Below, piece after piece: positions 38,401 through 49,391 of a stretch of DNA of 64,000 nucleotides. A model generated the notes under the pieces. The model searched no databases and was not told the DNA's origin. It was given only the letters and a program-made list of their open reading frames with translations. Position 1 is the stretch's first letter. Every line of letters begins with the position of its first letter. The position numbers and the translations under genes were made by a program. Source of the DNA: Saksenaea vasiformis B4078 (Eukaryota; Mucoromycota; Mucoromycetes; Mucorales; Saksenaeaceae); NCBI GenBank assembly GCA_000697055.1, contig JNDT01002264.1, positions 62,001-126,000 of the forward strand. The letters run 5' to 3'.

Positions 38401-39569
38401 TTTAGAAGCACAACGAACGTCGTATTTAAAGAAGAACTGCACCGGAAAGTCATTAGATCTTCTGGTGAAATACGGTCTTTTTCGCCTCCTATAAGCGCGC
38501 TATAGGGCTAGACCCAAGCTTCGACAACGATGAGTGTACCTTGTGCCGTTAGGAATGGCAAAAGGAGCAGCTGAGTTCACTCGAACAATATTAACCGCCC
38601 CCGGTCCTCAGCCGTCGCTTTTTGAGCAGCTGTCGACCACTGATCCTCAATAGTTTCAAATTCTTTAATGAAATCCATAGAAAAAGAAAACAGATTTTTT
38701 ATTGCCAAAGCTCTCTTCTAGAAACAGAGGAACTGTTTATAAGGGAGGATCTTTGACGACTTTTCGCAACCGTATGAACAAGTGATAGACGGGAGGGCTT
38801 CTAGGAATTAACATAGAACTCGCTGAAATTTTCGGCCATTTGAATGCAAGACAGAGGGGAGTAGACAGTAATCTGTGAAGCGTCAGCCCCACAGCAGGAT
38901 TGTCATTTACCAGATTTTCGGCAAGGCGGGAAAACGCAGATCGCTAAGCACGTGCATTTCAACAGGAGATTAGAAAATGCGGATCCCGCAGTTGCCCTGG
39001 GAAATCCGTTCACGCACGACGTTCTGCGCTAGTGCCTATGCGGTAATGTACAAAGTACCTCCCTCCTCCCCGGTGGTTTTTGAGGAGATGCGTGAACGTT
39101 CTGTAGCTTCTGAAATGTTGGGAATTCGTCAAAGTACATGACCGGTCATGGAGAAGATCCAGTTACAAATTGGCTATGAATGGTTTGAAGTCCTGGGTAC
39201 CCAAGCTAGCTTCTGTTCTTTCTATATTACCTGCTTTTTAAGTGGGGCACCATAATTTTGGTGTAGTGCGTATGGTAGCTTTCATCGCGCCTGCTGTTGC
39301 TGCTATTACACGAGTCATTGCACGCGTTAAGCAGTACGCATGATGACTACAAGACAGTATGTAATATGCATTGTGTAGATATCCTGTTCTGGTGCACCTT
39401 TTTAGAGTGCTTGCTGACGTTCAGTGACGCTAAACCCATGAAAGAAGTTTGGATGCAGGTGGGCCATCTTGGATTGCCTGCAGCAGAAAGTTCGTTATTG
39501 ATGGTCATATACTAGACAGGTTTCCTAGGCGTGCCACAAAAGAAGAGTAGCAGTAGTACATGTACATGC
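35481..39569. other. Gene-poor, decayed region of about 4.1 kb
   Basis: No gene could be supported. Short frames (36288-36521, 37378-37779, 39297-39515) lack recognisable motifs. It includes the second copy of the dispersed element at about 36214-36298. The AT-rich spacer resembles the other gene-free blocks. Confidence 0.5.
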
Positions 39570-40560
39570 GGACTCATTGAGAGCGCTTACACAAATCAAG
39601 TGGATTGCATAGGCATCACAAATATCCATGTGGATCAATCGTGCGAATCAATAGTTATAGGCGGAAACCGCAATACGCTTATGAATTTGATAATAGAACG
39701 GATGATAAACCTTAGTAGGACCTACAGGATATCTTTAGAAACTCATGGCTACCCAAGGCGACATCGTGGTGTCAGCAAGTGCAGACAAGCATGTGCATGT
39801 TTGAACGCCAGGTGGTGCTAAAGGTAGGCTGAGCGATCACACCGGACAGTGGCTGGTTTCGGAATCAAACTGTCTATACCATTACTGCCCATAAAGCCGA
39901 CGTGACGGATATTCGATGCACCCAGGCGAAAACTATTTTGCCAGTTCCGATTTGCAGCACAATGATTCTGAAAGTAGTACATCGATCATGGAGACACAGA
40001 AACAGTGCCAGGTCACGAGGTAAAAAGAAAAAAAAAGCTTCTGATTCCTGCGCCTGTGATTAGGCTATATGGGAAGTAATTTCTATCCGGATGGCATGAT
40101 CTTAAATGATGCTATTGTCTAAATCCAGGATGTGAAAATCTCAGCAAATTGCTGCTAAATTTGGCAATCACGTTGGAACAGAAGTGCGCGCTTACTTTCT
40201 CCGAGAATAGGCAAATTTCATATGAAGCTTCTACCAGTGCCAAGTTCGTAGTATGAATTTCCGGTCGTAACGTTATTACGGCATCAATATCAAGGTTTGA
40301 AGTTTAATGAAACAAAGATAGTTATGCCTGATGAAAGCAGTAAGGTTTATTCATGTATCTCGATCGCTACCGTCAGTGTCGGCGTACGACTCCACACAGC
40401 CAATGATGGTCCGCTCTTGGCAATATTCCCTGGCAGTAGTACTGAAATTAGCGAAGTTAAGCGGACACCTCTCATAGGAACTGTGATGGTGGCAGGTTTG
40501 GATCGCGCTGTATGTTACCACATCGGCTGGACATTGAGTAAATCAATCGACAGCTTGTAA
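39570..40560 (+). pseudogene. PRP19: PRP19 (pre-mRNA-processing factor 19) WD40-region pseudogene
   Basis: Successive frames on the plus strand match the WD40 propeller of Prp19 in order. 39593-39690 reads GITNIHVDQSCESIVIGGNRNT (compare GITCLDIxxxxxxLVxTGGxDK). About 39750-39795 reads QGDIVVSASADKHVHV. 40091-40130 reads FYPDGMILNDAIV then IQDVK. 40165-40215 reads FGNHVGTEVRAYFLRE (compare FxGHSGPVxxISFSE). About 40480-40515 reads GTVMVAGLDRAV (compare LASxGMDRTL). Each step is separated by a frameshift or stop, so the gene is dead. The U-box half is not visible. It lies 72 bp tail-to-tail from SAM50. It could be a fractionated duplicate left after segmental or whole-genome duplication; that is inference. 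Confidence 0.6.
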
Positions 40561-40632
40561 CTGTAGTTATCCGGGACACATCATTTTATTATTTTATTTT
40601 TTTCCTTCACCATCTATGAAATATATCCGTCA

Positions 40633-42321
40633 TTACAAGAAGTTGACACCAAAACCAAACTGAAGTCCAGGTTGTGGAACATCAGCGGCTGTAAACTTCA
40701 GTGGAATACAGTAGTTGGCCTCCACACGTGCGGCACCGTAGTGGAAAATGAGGCCAACACCTACCGACGTCCGTGGCTCTGCTGCAAGTGCATCTACGGT
40801 TTCATTGGCAGGTGTATCTACAATAACGCTCTCAGTACCACAGTCGAGCTCGATTGGAATCTTTTACCTTTGTTCCATGGAATGATGCTACCCGCATTAA
40901 AGAAGGCATGAGCCTTGATAGGCAAATGACTGGCACCTGGAAGAGTGCTCACCAGACTCACACCAGCAGCCCAGGAAGCTCCACCACCCAAAGCGTCATC
41001 TAACCACCGCCTCGTTAAGCAAATGTTTTCCTTCTCCCACGACACTTACTTCCGTCTCTAGGCCCAATGCCTCCCATTTTATATCCTCTTACTGATAATG
41101 GGCCGCCCAAGTAAAGTCGGTCTGAGACATTCATTTCCTTGCTATCCAAGGAAGTAGCTAATCCCGCCTTGAAGCCTGCGCTCAAAACCATGCCTTCCTT
41201 CACTAGAGTCTGATGGTACTGTCCCACGAGTTCACTCTTCAAGAAATTGGTATCGCCACGGTCAGATAGGCCAGCGATCTCTTGGAAAAGGCCGATGTAA
41301 TGACCAGTCGTTGGCAAAATGATACTGTCACGTTCATCACGCACAAACGAATGGAATACAGACGATTTAACGTTCTGACCAGTCTGTGCACGAACACTAC
41401 CCACAAATTAGTCTCTCTCCTCTCACTTTTTTCTTTCGAAGACGAAAACGTACGTTGCTGATGAATCTGACAGCCCTGTCACGTCTCTGTTGGTCAACGC
41501 ATAACTAAGTTGATGTTCTCCATAATTAGACTCTCCCTGGAGAAGCAAGACAATTAAGAAACAATGTACGTTTGATCCATCGCAGCTCACCTTCACGCGT
41601 ACACCAGCGCTGTTGGCTTGCTCTTTGTAATGGTTAAGCATGGAATAATCCTTGATTTGACCATTGACGAAAGCCTCCATTCTCGCAAAAGGTGATCCAT
41701 TGATGGGTGTTCCCACAGACAACTGCGGATCATTGAACGGTTGAGTTTACCTATTCCTCCCTTCCCGCTAGCATACCTCCCATGCAGACTTGGTACGATT
41801 ACCAAAAGCATAGCTTGCATTAAATGTTTCAGCGCCGCCAAGTAGGTTTCTTACTGTGAGGCCGCCGTTCTATGCAAAAGCAAGCGATAAATCAGTCGTA
41901 CCGTTCCTCACTATTTGTATCCTTGCCAATGAATACATTACCATTGTTGCCTCATTTTCGCCCACGCCGAACGCAGTTTTAAGCAGTGTCTTTTGCTTTT
42001 CTTTCAAGTGGATAGTAATATCTACAGTATCCGCGACCTCGTGGTTCGTATCCAAATACACTTTGATTTCGTCAAAGATATCATGCTTTTGGAGACGGCT
42101 AGCTACTTCTTGTACATTCTTGAGGACGCCAGCTGTTGTGTGTGCATCAAACACAAGGGCAGTAGCGCTATTCAAGAACGATGAACGCGTCGCTGCTGTG
42201 CCGAGAATACGGAGTGCATTAACATGCAATGGAGCGTCAGCGACGATAGGCTATTACTGAATATATCAGAGCGTTGAACGAAGCGATGCAATAATGATAC
42301 CGTATCAGCAGTGCCCGTCAT
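40633..42321 (-). CDS. SAM50: Sorting and assembly machinery component 50 (Omp85-type)
   Basis: Eight exons on the minus strand: 42321-42301, 42250-41942, 41869-41777, 41722-41591, 41536-41454, 41396-41050, 40999-40868, 40817-40633; 433 residues. SAM50 is the core of the complex that inserts beta-barrel proteins into the mitochondrial outer membrane. The N-terminal POTRA domain is visible (LHVNALRILG, VASRLQKHDIFDEIKVYLD). The barrel follows, with NGGLTVRNLLGGAETF, YALTNRDVTGL, LYLGGPLSVRGYKMGGIGPRD (the conserved VRGF-like L6 loop motif), and ends in QPGLQFGFGVNFL, the beta-signal-like last strand with terminal aromatic/hydrophobic residues. The first coding exon holds only seven codons; an in-frame stop upstream rules out a longer first exon, though an earlier exon is possible. 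Confidence 0.95.
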
Positions 42322-42783
42322 TAGCGTGGAGTCTGTGGTAGTGATAGTCGAGGCCCAGCGGCCCGTTGTTGCATGCCTTGCTGGTATTCTCGAGGTGACT
42401 GTTTTCTGTCCGGGATTGGATCCACCTCATTGTCCATCTGCTGCTAATGATGAAATCTGCGGTTTGCATAACAATAGCGTCAGAATCGTATACTTTCTGA
42501 CTGATGTGCTCTACTTGCCACAAGTAGTGCTTACAATAGAATTTGAAGAGGGGGGAAGGTAGGGGTCATTAGAATCCTTATTTTCTTAGAATAGAGCTCG
42601 CCTTTGTGCACTCCACGGCAATCAGTCTGTGCCCACTTATAGACTCCGGAACTCTGTTGCCATATATATATATATATATTTCTAATTCATTTCTACTTAC
42701 TGATATCACGTCCAAGACAGCTAAAACGACAGGAACAAGTAGCATTAATTCTTTAAATTGTTCATTCAACCTTCCAGGGAGAT
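42322..42783. other. SAM50 5' flank with a TA microsatellite
   Basis: No gene recognised. A perfect TA dinucleotide run lies at 42662-42679, the expected target type for Tc1/mariner insertion, next to the transposase remnant. Confidence 0.5.
42662..42679. repeat. TA dinucleotide microsatellite
   Basis: Uninterrupted TA repeat in the 5' flank of SAM50. Confidence 0.85.
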
Positions 42784-43290
42784 CTAATAACAGGTGTTCC
42801 CGCCATGCGCTTTAATTACTTCCTGAAATCTTCTATGCATTGATGAAACTAAGGTCTGAGACACTCTGTGGTATTGCTCACCATTCCTCCAACAAGGCCT
42901 CTTCCAGTTGCTCAGGGATGTTGATCATGTGTCTTCTCTTTGTTAAACGGCGCTCAAGTTCGTCCCACAGATGTTCAATTGGGTTTACGTCAGAACTTTG
43001 CGCCGGCCAGTATGGCATTACGGAGATACACTAATCCTTTTTCCATTTCTTTTCATTCTTTCCCTTTATGGCACGAAGCTCCATCCTGTCGGAAGATATA
43101 ATCAGGTCAGATTGTCTTCGGTCGATATGTCTACTTCTTGGACTTTTTGTCCCAGATCTTATCCATGTGTATGTTCTGACCAAAACACTTACGGAACGTT
43201 TTTGCCAAGGTACCATTAACGAGATACACAACCCGAGAAGGAGACAATCTAAAATATGTGTATGCCATATGTCGCTCAGCCACTAGTGTT
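42784..43290 (-). mobile_element. Decayed Tc1-family transposase remnant
   Basis: The minus strand reads DYIFRQDGASCHKGK (second catalytic Asp, usual form QxDNAxxH), then WPAQSSDVNPIEHLWDELERRL (usual WPxQSPDLNPIExLWDxLxRR, with the catalytic Glu kept). This continues through EQLEEALLEEW and IPQSVS to the C-terminal SMHRRFQEVIKAHGG and NTCY with its natural stop at 42784-42786. Several stops and frameshifts interrupt it and the DNA-binding N-terminus was not found, so it is inactive. It abuts the 3' end of a degenerate gene at about 43280 and may have inserted there. Confidence 0.82.
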
Positions 43291-44540
43291 CGAACCATGT
43301 ACATACTTCAAAAGATCCATATTACTGTCCTTTTGTAAGTCAGTAGATGTCAACAACGCCGAGAGCCGATCCAGCCATTTAACACCTATTCTAGCAGCTG
43401 TTCGTTGATAAAGTTCATTCAAATCAGCAACGTCCTGCATGTCCCATTGCTTAGCAAACTATAGCATCGCATTTGACATGTTGATTGCAGAAAAAAACAT
43501 CTACTTACTAGCTTGAATGCAGATTTGTACAACGATTCACGGACTTTTTTGGTCCCACAGGCTCCCATGAAGGAGATCTCAGTGGCAAACCCTAATTGAT
43601 GTAGGCGAGACAGAAGAACCACATGCATATTCGCATAGAAAATTGAAAAATTACATAGTCCAAGGGTTCCTCTTGTTCGCTCGTTTTATCTGGAGCTGAG
43701 AGCAAGGAATAAGTAAAAATTGAGACGGCCTAACATAATCCAAGCATATACCTCCGTTTCTCCAAGAAGTTTGTTGCCAAAATATTCCTCGTTTTGTCGG
43801 TATAGGGTCGAAATGACAGATTGCCGTCGTACTTTTGACACTTCCCTATCATTAGCAAATTGCGTATAGAGATATGGGCGTTCAGTTACTGGATGATTCG
43901 ATAGTCCATCTTAGCACAAACAAATACCTCGACAACGCTTTTGTACAATTTAATCCATTGGTTGTGAGAGACATATAAATCAGGCTCTTCGCTGAAAATT
44001 TCGCTCTTGATCAAGTTATATGAAGCAGCGAAACGGCCTTGCTATGTTCTCTTAAAAGTCTTATAGGCTACGTTTGCAATTAACAAAGATTCAGAAAGAA
44101 TAGTTGACTTGTAAATACCGAGAGCGTTTGACAATCTTGGTTTACAGTGTAACCTTTCTAATTTCAAAACCCCATAATATCACCTAGTGTAGGCTTACAA
44201 ATCCTTTATAATGTCAAGTTCATGCCCGAAAAGGAGGTTGAATCTGTTATCGGTGGGAGGTCTGGTGCTCAAAGATATACTAATCGCATTTGCAAATTAT
44301 GATGTAATAAACCCTCATCAAGTAAATCTATCATTGTATCAATACGAAACAGTTGATCTTTAAGTGGAATGCAACGTTTCTCTTCTGCAGGACGGGTTAT
44401 GTCATTGCTCACAATCTCCTCGTCTTCGTATCAGTGAATAGTTGTATTCAGCTCTTGAATGAACAGCATCCTCTTCTCCTCGGCCGCCACTCGCGAAATC
44501 GGATATTGTCGTTGTGGTCCACTTGATAGCCTGAAGGTGA
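43280..44540 (-). pseudogene. Degenerate intron-containing gene of unknown function
   Basis: The minus strand carries a chain of exon-like open segments in consistent order. 44500-44300 contains RVAAEEKRML then RPAEEKRCIPLKDQLFRID and DLLDEGLLHHN. 44045-43925 contains GRFAASYNLIKSEIF then SHNQWIKLYKSVVE. 43910-43753 contains GLSNHPVTERPYLYTQFAND then RQNEEYFGNKLLGETE. 43600-43315 contains SFMGACGTKKVRESLYKSAF then FAKQWDMQDVADLNELYQR and KWLDRLSALLTSTDL. Good GT...AG junctions remain (for example 43508-43459), but an in-frame TGA occurs near 44429 and frames shift near 44250. I do not recognise the family. Retained codon bias suggests recent decay. Confidence 0.55.
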
Positions 44541-45268
44541 CAATTCATGCTTGTCACATGTTTATCCAGCAGTGAGGTTGTTTCATCTCCATGAACAGTC
44601 GTTTATCCATGAGACCTGTCTTGCGTCACCAATTTTGGAAGGTATTAGGCTCGCACTTTAATGTGCTTTATCTACCACATAGCTCAATTCATACTCAAAA
44701 GGCTTTGTGACACATTCTCTATATCAAAACCAGGAGTTTTGAAATATTTTGCAAGGAACGAAGGGCTTGAAATTAGAGAGGGTGCACTGTGCCAGCAAAA
44801 AGGGGATCTAAATCAGTTCCAGCGACTGCTCTCCATATCTGCTACAGCAAAGAACGTGGACGACAGACGTCTGGATGTACCACTCACCGACACCGATCCT
44901 CTCCCTGCTCCTCCTCCTCCTATGAACTTTTTGTGTGCTAAACGCGGTGAATAAGGATTTGTGATGATGGACAATACATTCTGTCGAATCTGTTTGAGCT
45001 GAACTTCTAATGCTTTCTCGATTTCAAATTAAATTGTCGAAGGAAATTACTAGGGACACTCCTGTGTCAAAATTTTGATCGCGGAAATGTAGGTACAGCA
45101 GATACTCCTTATAAGAATATTCGATATAGGAATAACTTTTTTAGGGGAACAAATTTGGTGGACACTATAGTGGATGTCCAGAACTTTTGTACATATGAAA
45201 CCGTTTTCCGAATCAAAAGATGACGAATAAAATAGGTAATGTCTGAGCCGCCGCGGATTTTCTAAGAA
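44541..45268. other. Intergenic stretch between two degenerate loci
   Basis: An open frame at 44661-44954 (plus) ends in a Pro-rich segment but shows no family motif. Nothing else seen. Confidence 0.4.
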
Positions 45269-48200
45269 ATGCATCGGCAGCCTGCAGAACAACTATCCAG
45301 CACATCTGATCAGTACGCAACGATCCACGACTTGTGCACCGTACCTTTAGTCCATGACGCAATGTACTCTTCCACTATTTCTTCCAGTATGGATAGCTAT
45401 GCAACCAAGTTCAACAACCGCATTGTAGAAAATATGACACAATGGATGGCAAGTCTGTTCTCTGTGCGGTTAAGGGAATTAGTGCAACGACAAGTAGGTA
45501 TTCATGATTTATTACACCAATGTATGTTTATGAACTCCAGACTAACGATCTGGTACCCTTAAACACGATAGGATTTCACTAAAGCCAACGCAGGCAAACT
45601 TGGGTTGTTCATTCTGGAATGCTGTATGAATAATAACGAGTTTCCACCGATATTTCCTTCAACGTTAACAAACTTGGGGACATCGAGCATGTGAACAGTA
45701 GCATTGTAAAAGTAATGGACGAAGCTGATACCGATATTACGGTTATTTTCAACTTGGCCAATCTTCAACATCATCATGATACAACGCAGAAGCCCTTGGA
45801 ATCTTTTTGTCGATCGCTTCATGATTCTATCATCCATCCGCAACATGATGCTCGAACAGTGCTGGTTGATATTGTATTCAAACACTTGGACTATCTCGGT
45901 CAAACGTTCATTGAAACCAATGATATACGACTAGTAAGACCCCAGGTTCTTCTCTTACAGGTGGTTCTCCACTGTATACTCGTATATCAACAATCCATGC
46001 AATTTCTTCGACAGCTATCGGTTAATCTCGGTCTTAAGAACTGACTTGATGATACAAGCTGGAACGACCAAACGGTGGCTGGTAGGATAGCCGGTGTCCA
46101 AGCAGTTCAATTTGGAACTCATAGCTGATGATGGCACACGTAATGTAATTGATCGGATAAACGACCCGGCTTGTCAATTAGAACAACAAACCGGTGAGCT
46201 GCAAAACCAGGAACAAAGGTTTGCAACAGTTCGGCAACATCTTGCCCAAGCCATGCAGCGCTATCACAGTAGCGGTATGTTTGGAAACCAGCAGATTTTG
46301 GAATTTGTAGTAGGACAATGCCAACAAGTTGGCGTACCAGCAGTACAGCAACAGCCAACGTTGATAACAGCAGTTATCTCTCGCATTACAGCTTGTCGAT
46401 AGTATTCAAACGGAACCGCCACGCTCCTGGTGTTTCCACATAATTAGACATCTTCCAAACTTCCCAACGATGGGCCAACGTCGACGGTCAACTCTCGCTA
46501 ATTTGACACGTACTGTGACAATCAACGATGCGATGTTGGAACGCGACCGAATTAGCTATTTGAGTGATGAATCTTTACAACTGCTGGATGAAACGGTCGG
46601 ACAAATCAAGCAACAGATATTACAATCAACGATATTATTTAAACGACCCACAAACCAACCAACACTTGTATGACCAAACTTTTCGTTCCGAGTTAAATCA
46701 TCTTTTCAAGCGATAACGTCTTTTCAATCTTGTATCCATTCGCCAAAAAGTACATCAAGCTCACTAACCAGGACATGGCTATGATATTACGTGCTGTGGG
46801 ACTGACCAATTACGTGCATGGCGGCGACACCTTGGTTAATTTACTTGATCTTCGTAAGGTCAAACAGTAACCTCGGTAACTAACACAAGGAAATCTGTTG
46901 GCTGCAGCTTACTAATCATTACTACAATTCTCACCATTCTTTGCCGGTATGATGTTTTCAGGATATATCCTCACAGATGGTTTTGCAGGCTCCATTCCAT
47001 TCGACAAATCTATTATGCCGCAAGAACGTCTGCCTACATTGACAACAGAAGACTTTCAGGAATGGAAAATGGAATATATGAATATCTGGGGAACCGATCC
47101 TGTTGTGACTGAGGTGTATGTCTGCAGCAATGGAAGCAATAACGTATGTCTCGAAGAGCTTAGTGTTGAACGTAAGTAGTAGATTCACCTGAGTTTTACG
47201 CGTGATACTCCAATGCAACAATGACGGGGTCGTTTCAATAACAAGTAGATATCGGTAAAAGTATAAACTTTTGTATGTCATAGTGGAGGATGACCAGGAT
47301 ATTCCCGACGAAGGTATGTTGGCGCCTGTTGAAGGTGAATGAGCCCGAAGATGTATCCGAATATGTACCCGAAGGAATCCAAGATAATCGTAATACGAGA
47401 TATCATTCATGTTCCATCGCGTTCCTGAACTTTTCTTTGGCTTCTGTAGGTGAGAATGATGATGTCGCATTTGAACCGCATGAAATCAGACGAATTTCGA
47501 CAGCAAGTACTATACGGAGGCTGGTTTTAAGAAAACAACGCAACGGATCAACTCTAGCAAGACAGACGTTATACGAGCAGCAGAATCAGAAATCAGCGCT
47601 GACAAAACGGCCAGCATGGATCACATCCGCGAATTCATAGTATCAACGTTGAACGCCATGCCTGAAATGACAGCTTTCTATGGCCAAAAAACTATGCAAG
47701 GCTTGAAATTTTTAAATTACCAAGGTTGCGAACGATTAGACGAAGAAATGATAAAGATCTTCATTGATGGCGGCGTTAAATGTCAAGACCCTCTAGGTGA
47801 CGCTGATAATCTGTTCAGGTCTCGTCGACAAGGCCAGTCCGTCGAAGACGAAGCATTTTGCGCTGGCGGAACACGAAGAAGAAGAAGAAGGCGGAGGAAC
47901 AGGCGGGAACAAGAAGCCGGTGAACCTGCTCCTCCTAAAAAGAAGTGAGTCATGACTATGTTGTTGAAGAAGGACAACAGGAGGACGGCAATAGCTTAAC
48001 AACTTGTTTGTGACCTCTAATAACAGCAAATGGCAGAAAGCGTTTACGGAGAATGACACAACCAAGATTCCTGTGGTCGTGTATGACGCTTCCGGATTTG
48101 ATCGAAACGAGTTAAAGGGAAAGCAAAGTGGACTGGCGGACAAGTGCAGGAAGCTGTTCAGGCCTGCTGACGTCGGCGGACGACTGGTTATGATTGATAT

Positions 48201-48450
48201 GAATACAACACATCTCAAGTTTGCTCACGGTGCGGAGTCAAAGCTTTGGCAAAAATTGGATATTGGTGAACATCGATGCTCGCATTCAGTATTAGTTTGC
48301 AATAGCTGTCATACTGTCTGGCAACGGGATGCCAATGCATCAAGAAACATTCATGCCATATTCATGGCTATGGTTTGGCAAGGACAACGCCCAGAGGACT
48401 TTACTAGACCAAGTTCAACTGTAACTGCTCCACGTAATAAAAACGTGTGA
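45269..48450 (+). pseudogene. Fanzor/TnpB-like gene remnant (copy 2, larger)
   Basis: This locus reads in order like a large Fanzor-type protein: an N-terminal segment with SSSMDSYATKFNNRIVEN (45395-45450), FAKKYIKLTNQDMAMILRA and LVNLLDLRKV (46738-46868), then MFSGYILTDGFAGSIPF. The RuvC-I-like WGTDPVVTEVYV follows (Asp at 47096-47098), then IRRISTA/KYYTEAGFKKT, an Arg/Lys-rich stretch, VVVYDASGF, MIDMNTTH (RuvC-II region) and CNSCHTVWQRDANASRNI (zinc-ribbon plus RuvC-III; Asp at 48328-48330). Introns are still readable, for example 47945-48026. It is broken: a one-base shift near 47508 and stops near 45693 and 46046 interrupt the frame. The RuvC-II Glu position is Met (48199-48201), so even a repaired copy might not cut. 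The 45690-46680 part is the least certain to belong. Confidence 0.6.
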
Positions 48451-48645
48451 TGTTTACGGTGTCGGTATGTGGGCAAGAAGAAGAAATACCACCTGCAATC
48501 GTATGCTAATAAATTAATTTATTTTCATTCGTCCTGAACTTGAATTTGAAGAGGAGACGCCGTAAAAAGCGTTCTTTTAAAAAATAAGAAAACGTGGTTT
48601 AGATCCTCCGTCCAGATTTGCACACGATACCCCTTCCCATTCAAC

Positions 48646-49215
48646 ATGTGTAAGCATATTTTAAATGCACAGGTAAATGCCATGTCTGAACTGGGAGACG
48701 ATGATGGAGAATCTTTGCAAGTAAAGAGTTAATGGATGGGGTATATGGTCCTAGGTTGCCATCCGCGCTCAATGCTGCCGAAGATGGTTCGATTGCGCTG
48801 AATGTCATGCAGAATGTTCCGACCATCCTTTAAGAAAAACGGACGAAATGGTTTTTGCTTGTAAAAAATGCAAGAAAGTGTTTCGCAAAGATATGACGTG
48901 AGTTATGGTGGAATACGAGACAGGAGGTTAACGAAGCGACACCGTAGCGATTATGAATCTGAAGACGAATACTGTCCACATTGTGACAATCATTATGTGT
49001 TGGATGCAGTGACACCTGAGGCCACATTAGGCATCGAAACGGAGGATTTACGTATGGATGCTAGGTAAGTGGATGACAAGTTCAGTTGTGACAAGGGATA
49101 TTTAGTGGCAAAAAAATGCACAACACAATTTAGGGTTATGAGAGATGCACGTATGAAATTAGCAGAAGATCCAAGAAGCATGTTTGATTTGGAGCTTTCA
49201 GAAATGATGGGGTAA
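48646..49215 (+). CDS. CHY-type zinc-finger protein
   Basis: Four exons: 48646-48672, 48755-48897, 48948-49064, 49134-49215; 122 residues. The protein starts MCKHILNAQ and continues with the CHY zinc-finger pattern: CCRRWFDCAECHAECSDHPLRK, then FACKKCKKVFRKDM and EYCPHCDNHYVLDAVTP. The Cys/His set can hold three zinc ions. The tail (EDLRMDARVMRDARM...MFDLELSEMMG) matches the C-terminal extension of fungal CHY proteins. Relatives include Hot13 of the mitochondrial intermembrane space and RING-associated CHY proteins; this short form lacks a RING, so its role is open. The first exon has only nine codons. The acceptor CCGTAG|CGATT was chosen because it keeps the frame with a 50-bp intron. Confidence 0.85.
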
Positions 49216-49391
49216 AGTTGTGAAAATCTGCCATTTCTGGTAGAATTTTTTTTTAAAAATAAAAAGCAAGGCACATGTCTGAGATGATTAAAAAAGTGCA
49301 AAACTTTAAATTTTCGTACCGTTTTCACTTTCCCTCTCTTTTTCTCTTTTTCTTTCTTTTTTCTTTCTTCTCCCATTTCAGTTGTAAAAAA

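Noticed and set aside
45559..45903. Minus-strand 114-codon frame
   Set aside because: Antisense of the plus-strand remnant; its sequence has no family and the plus strand gives longer related peptides.
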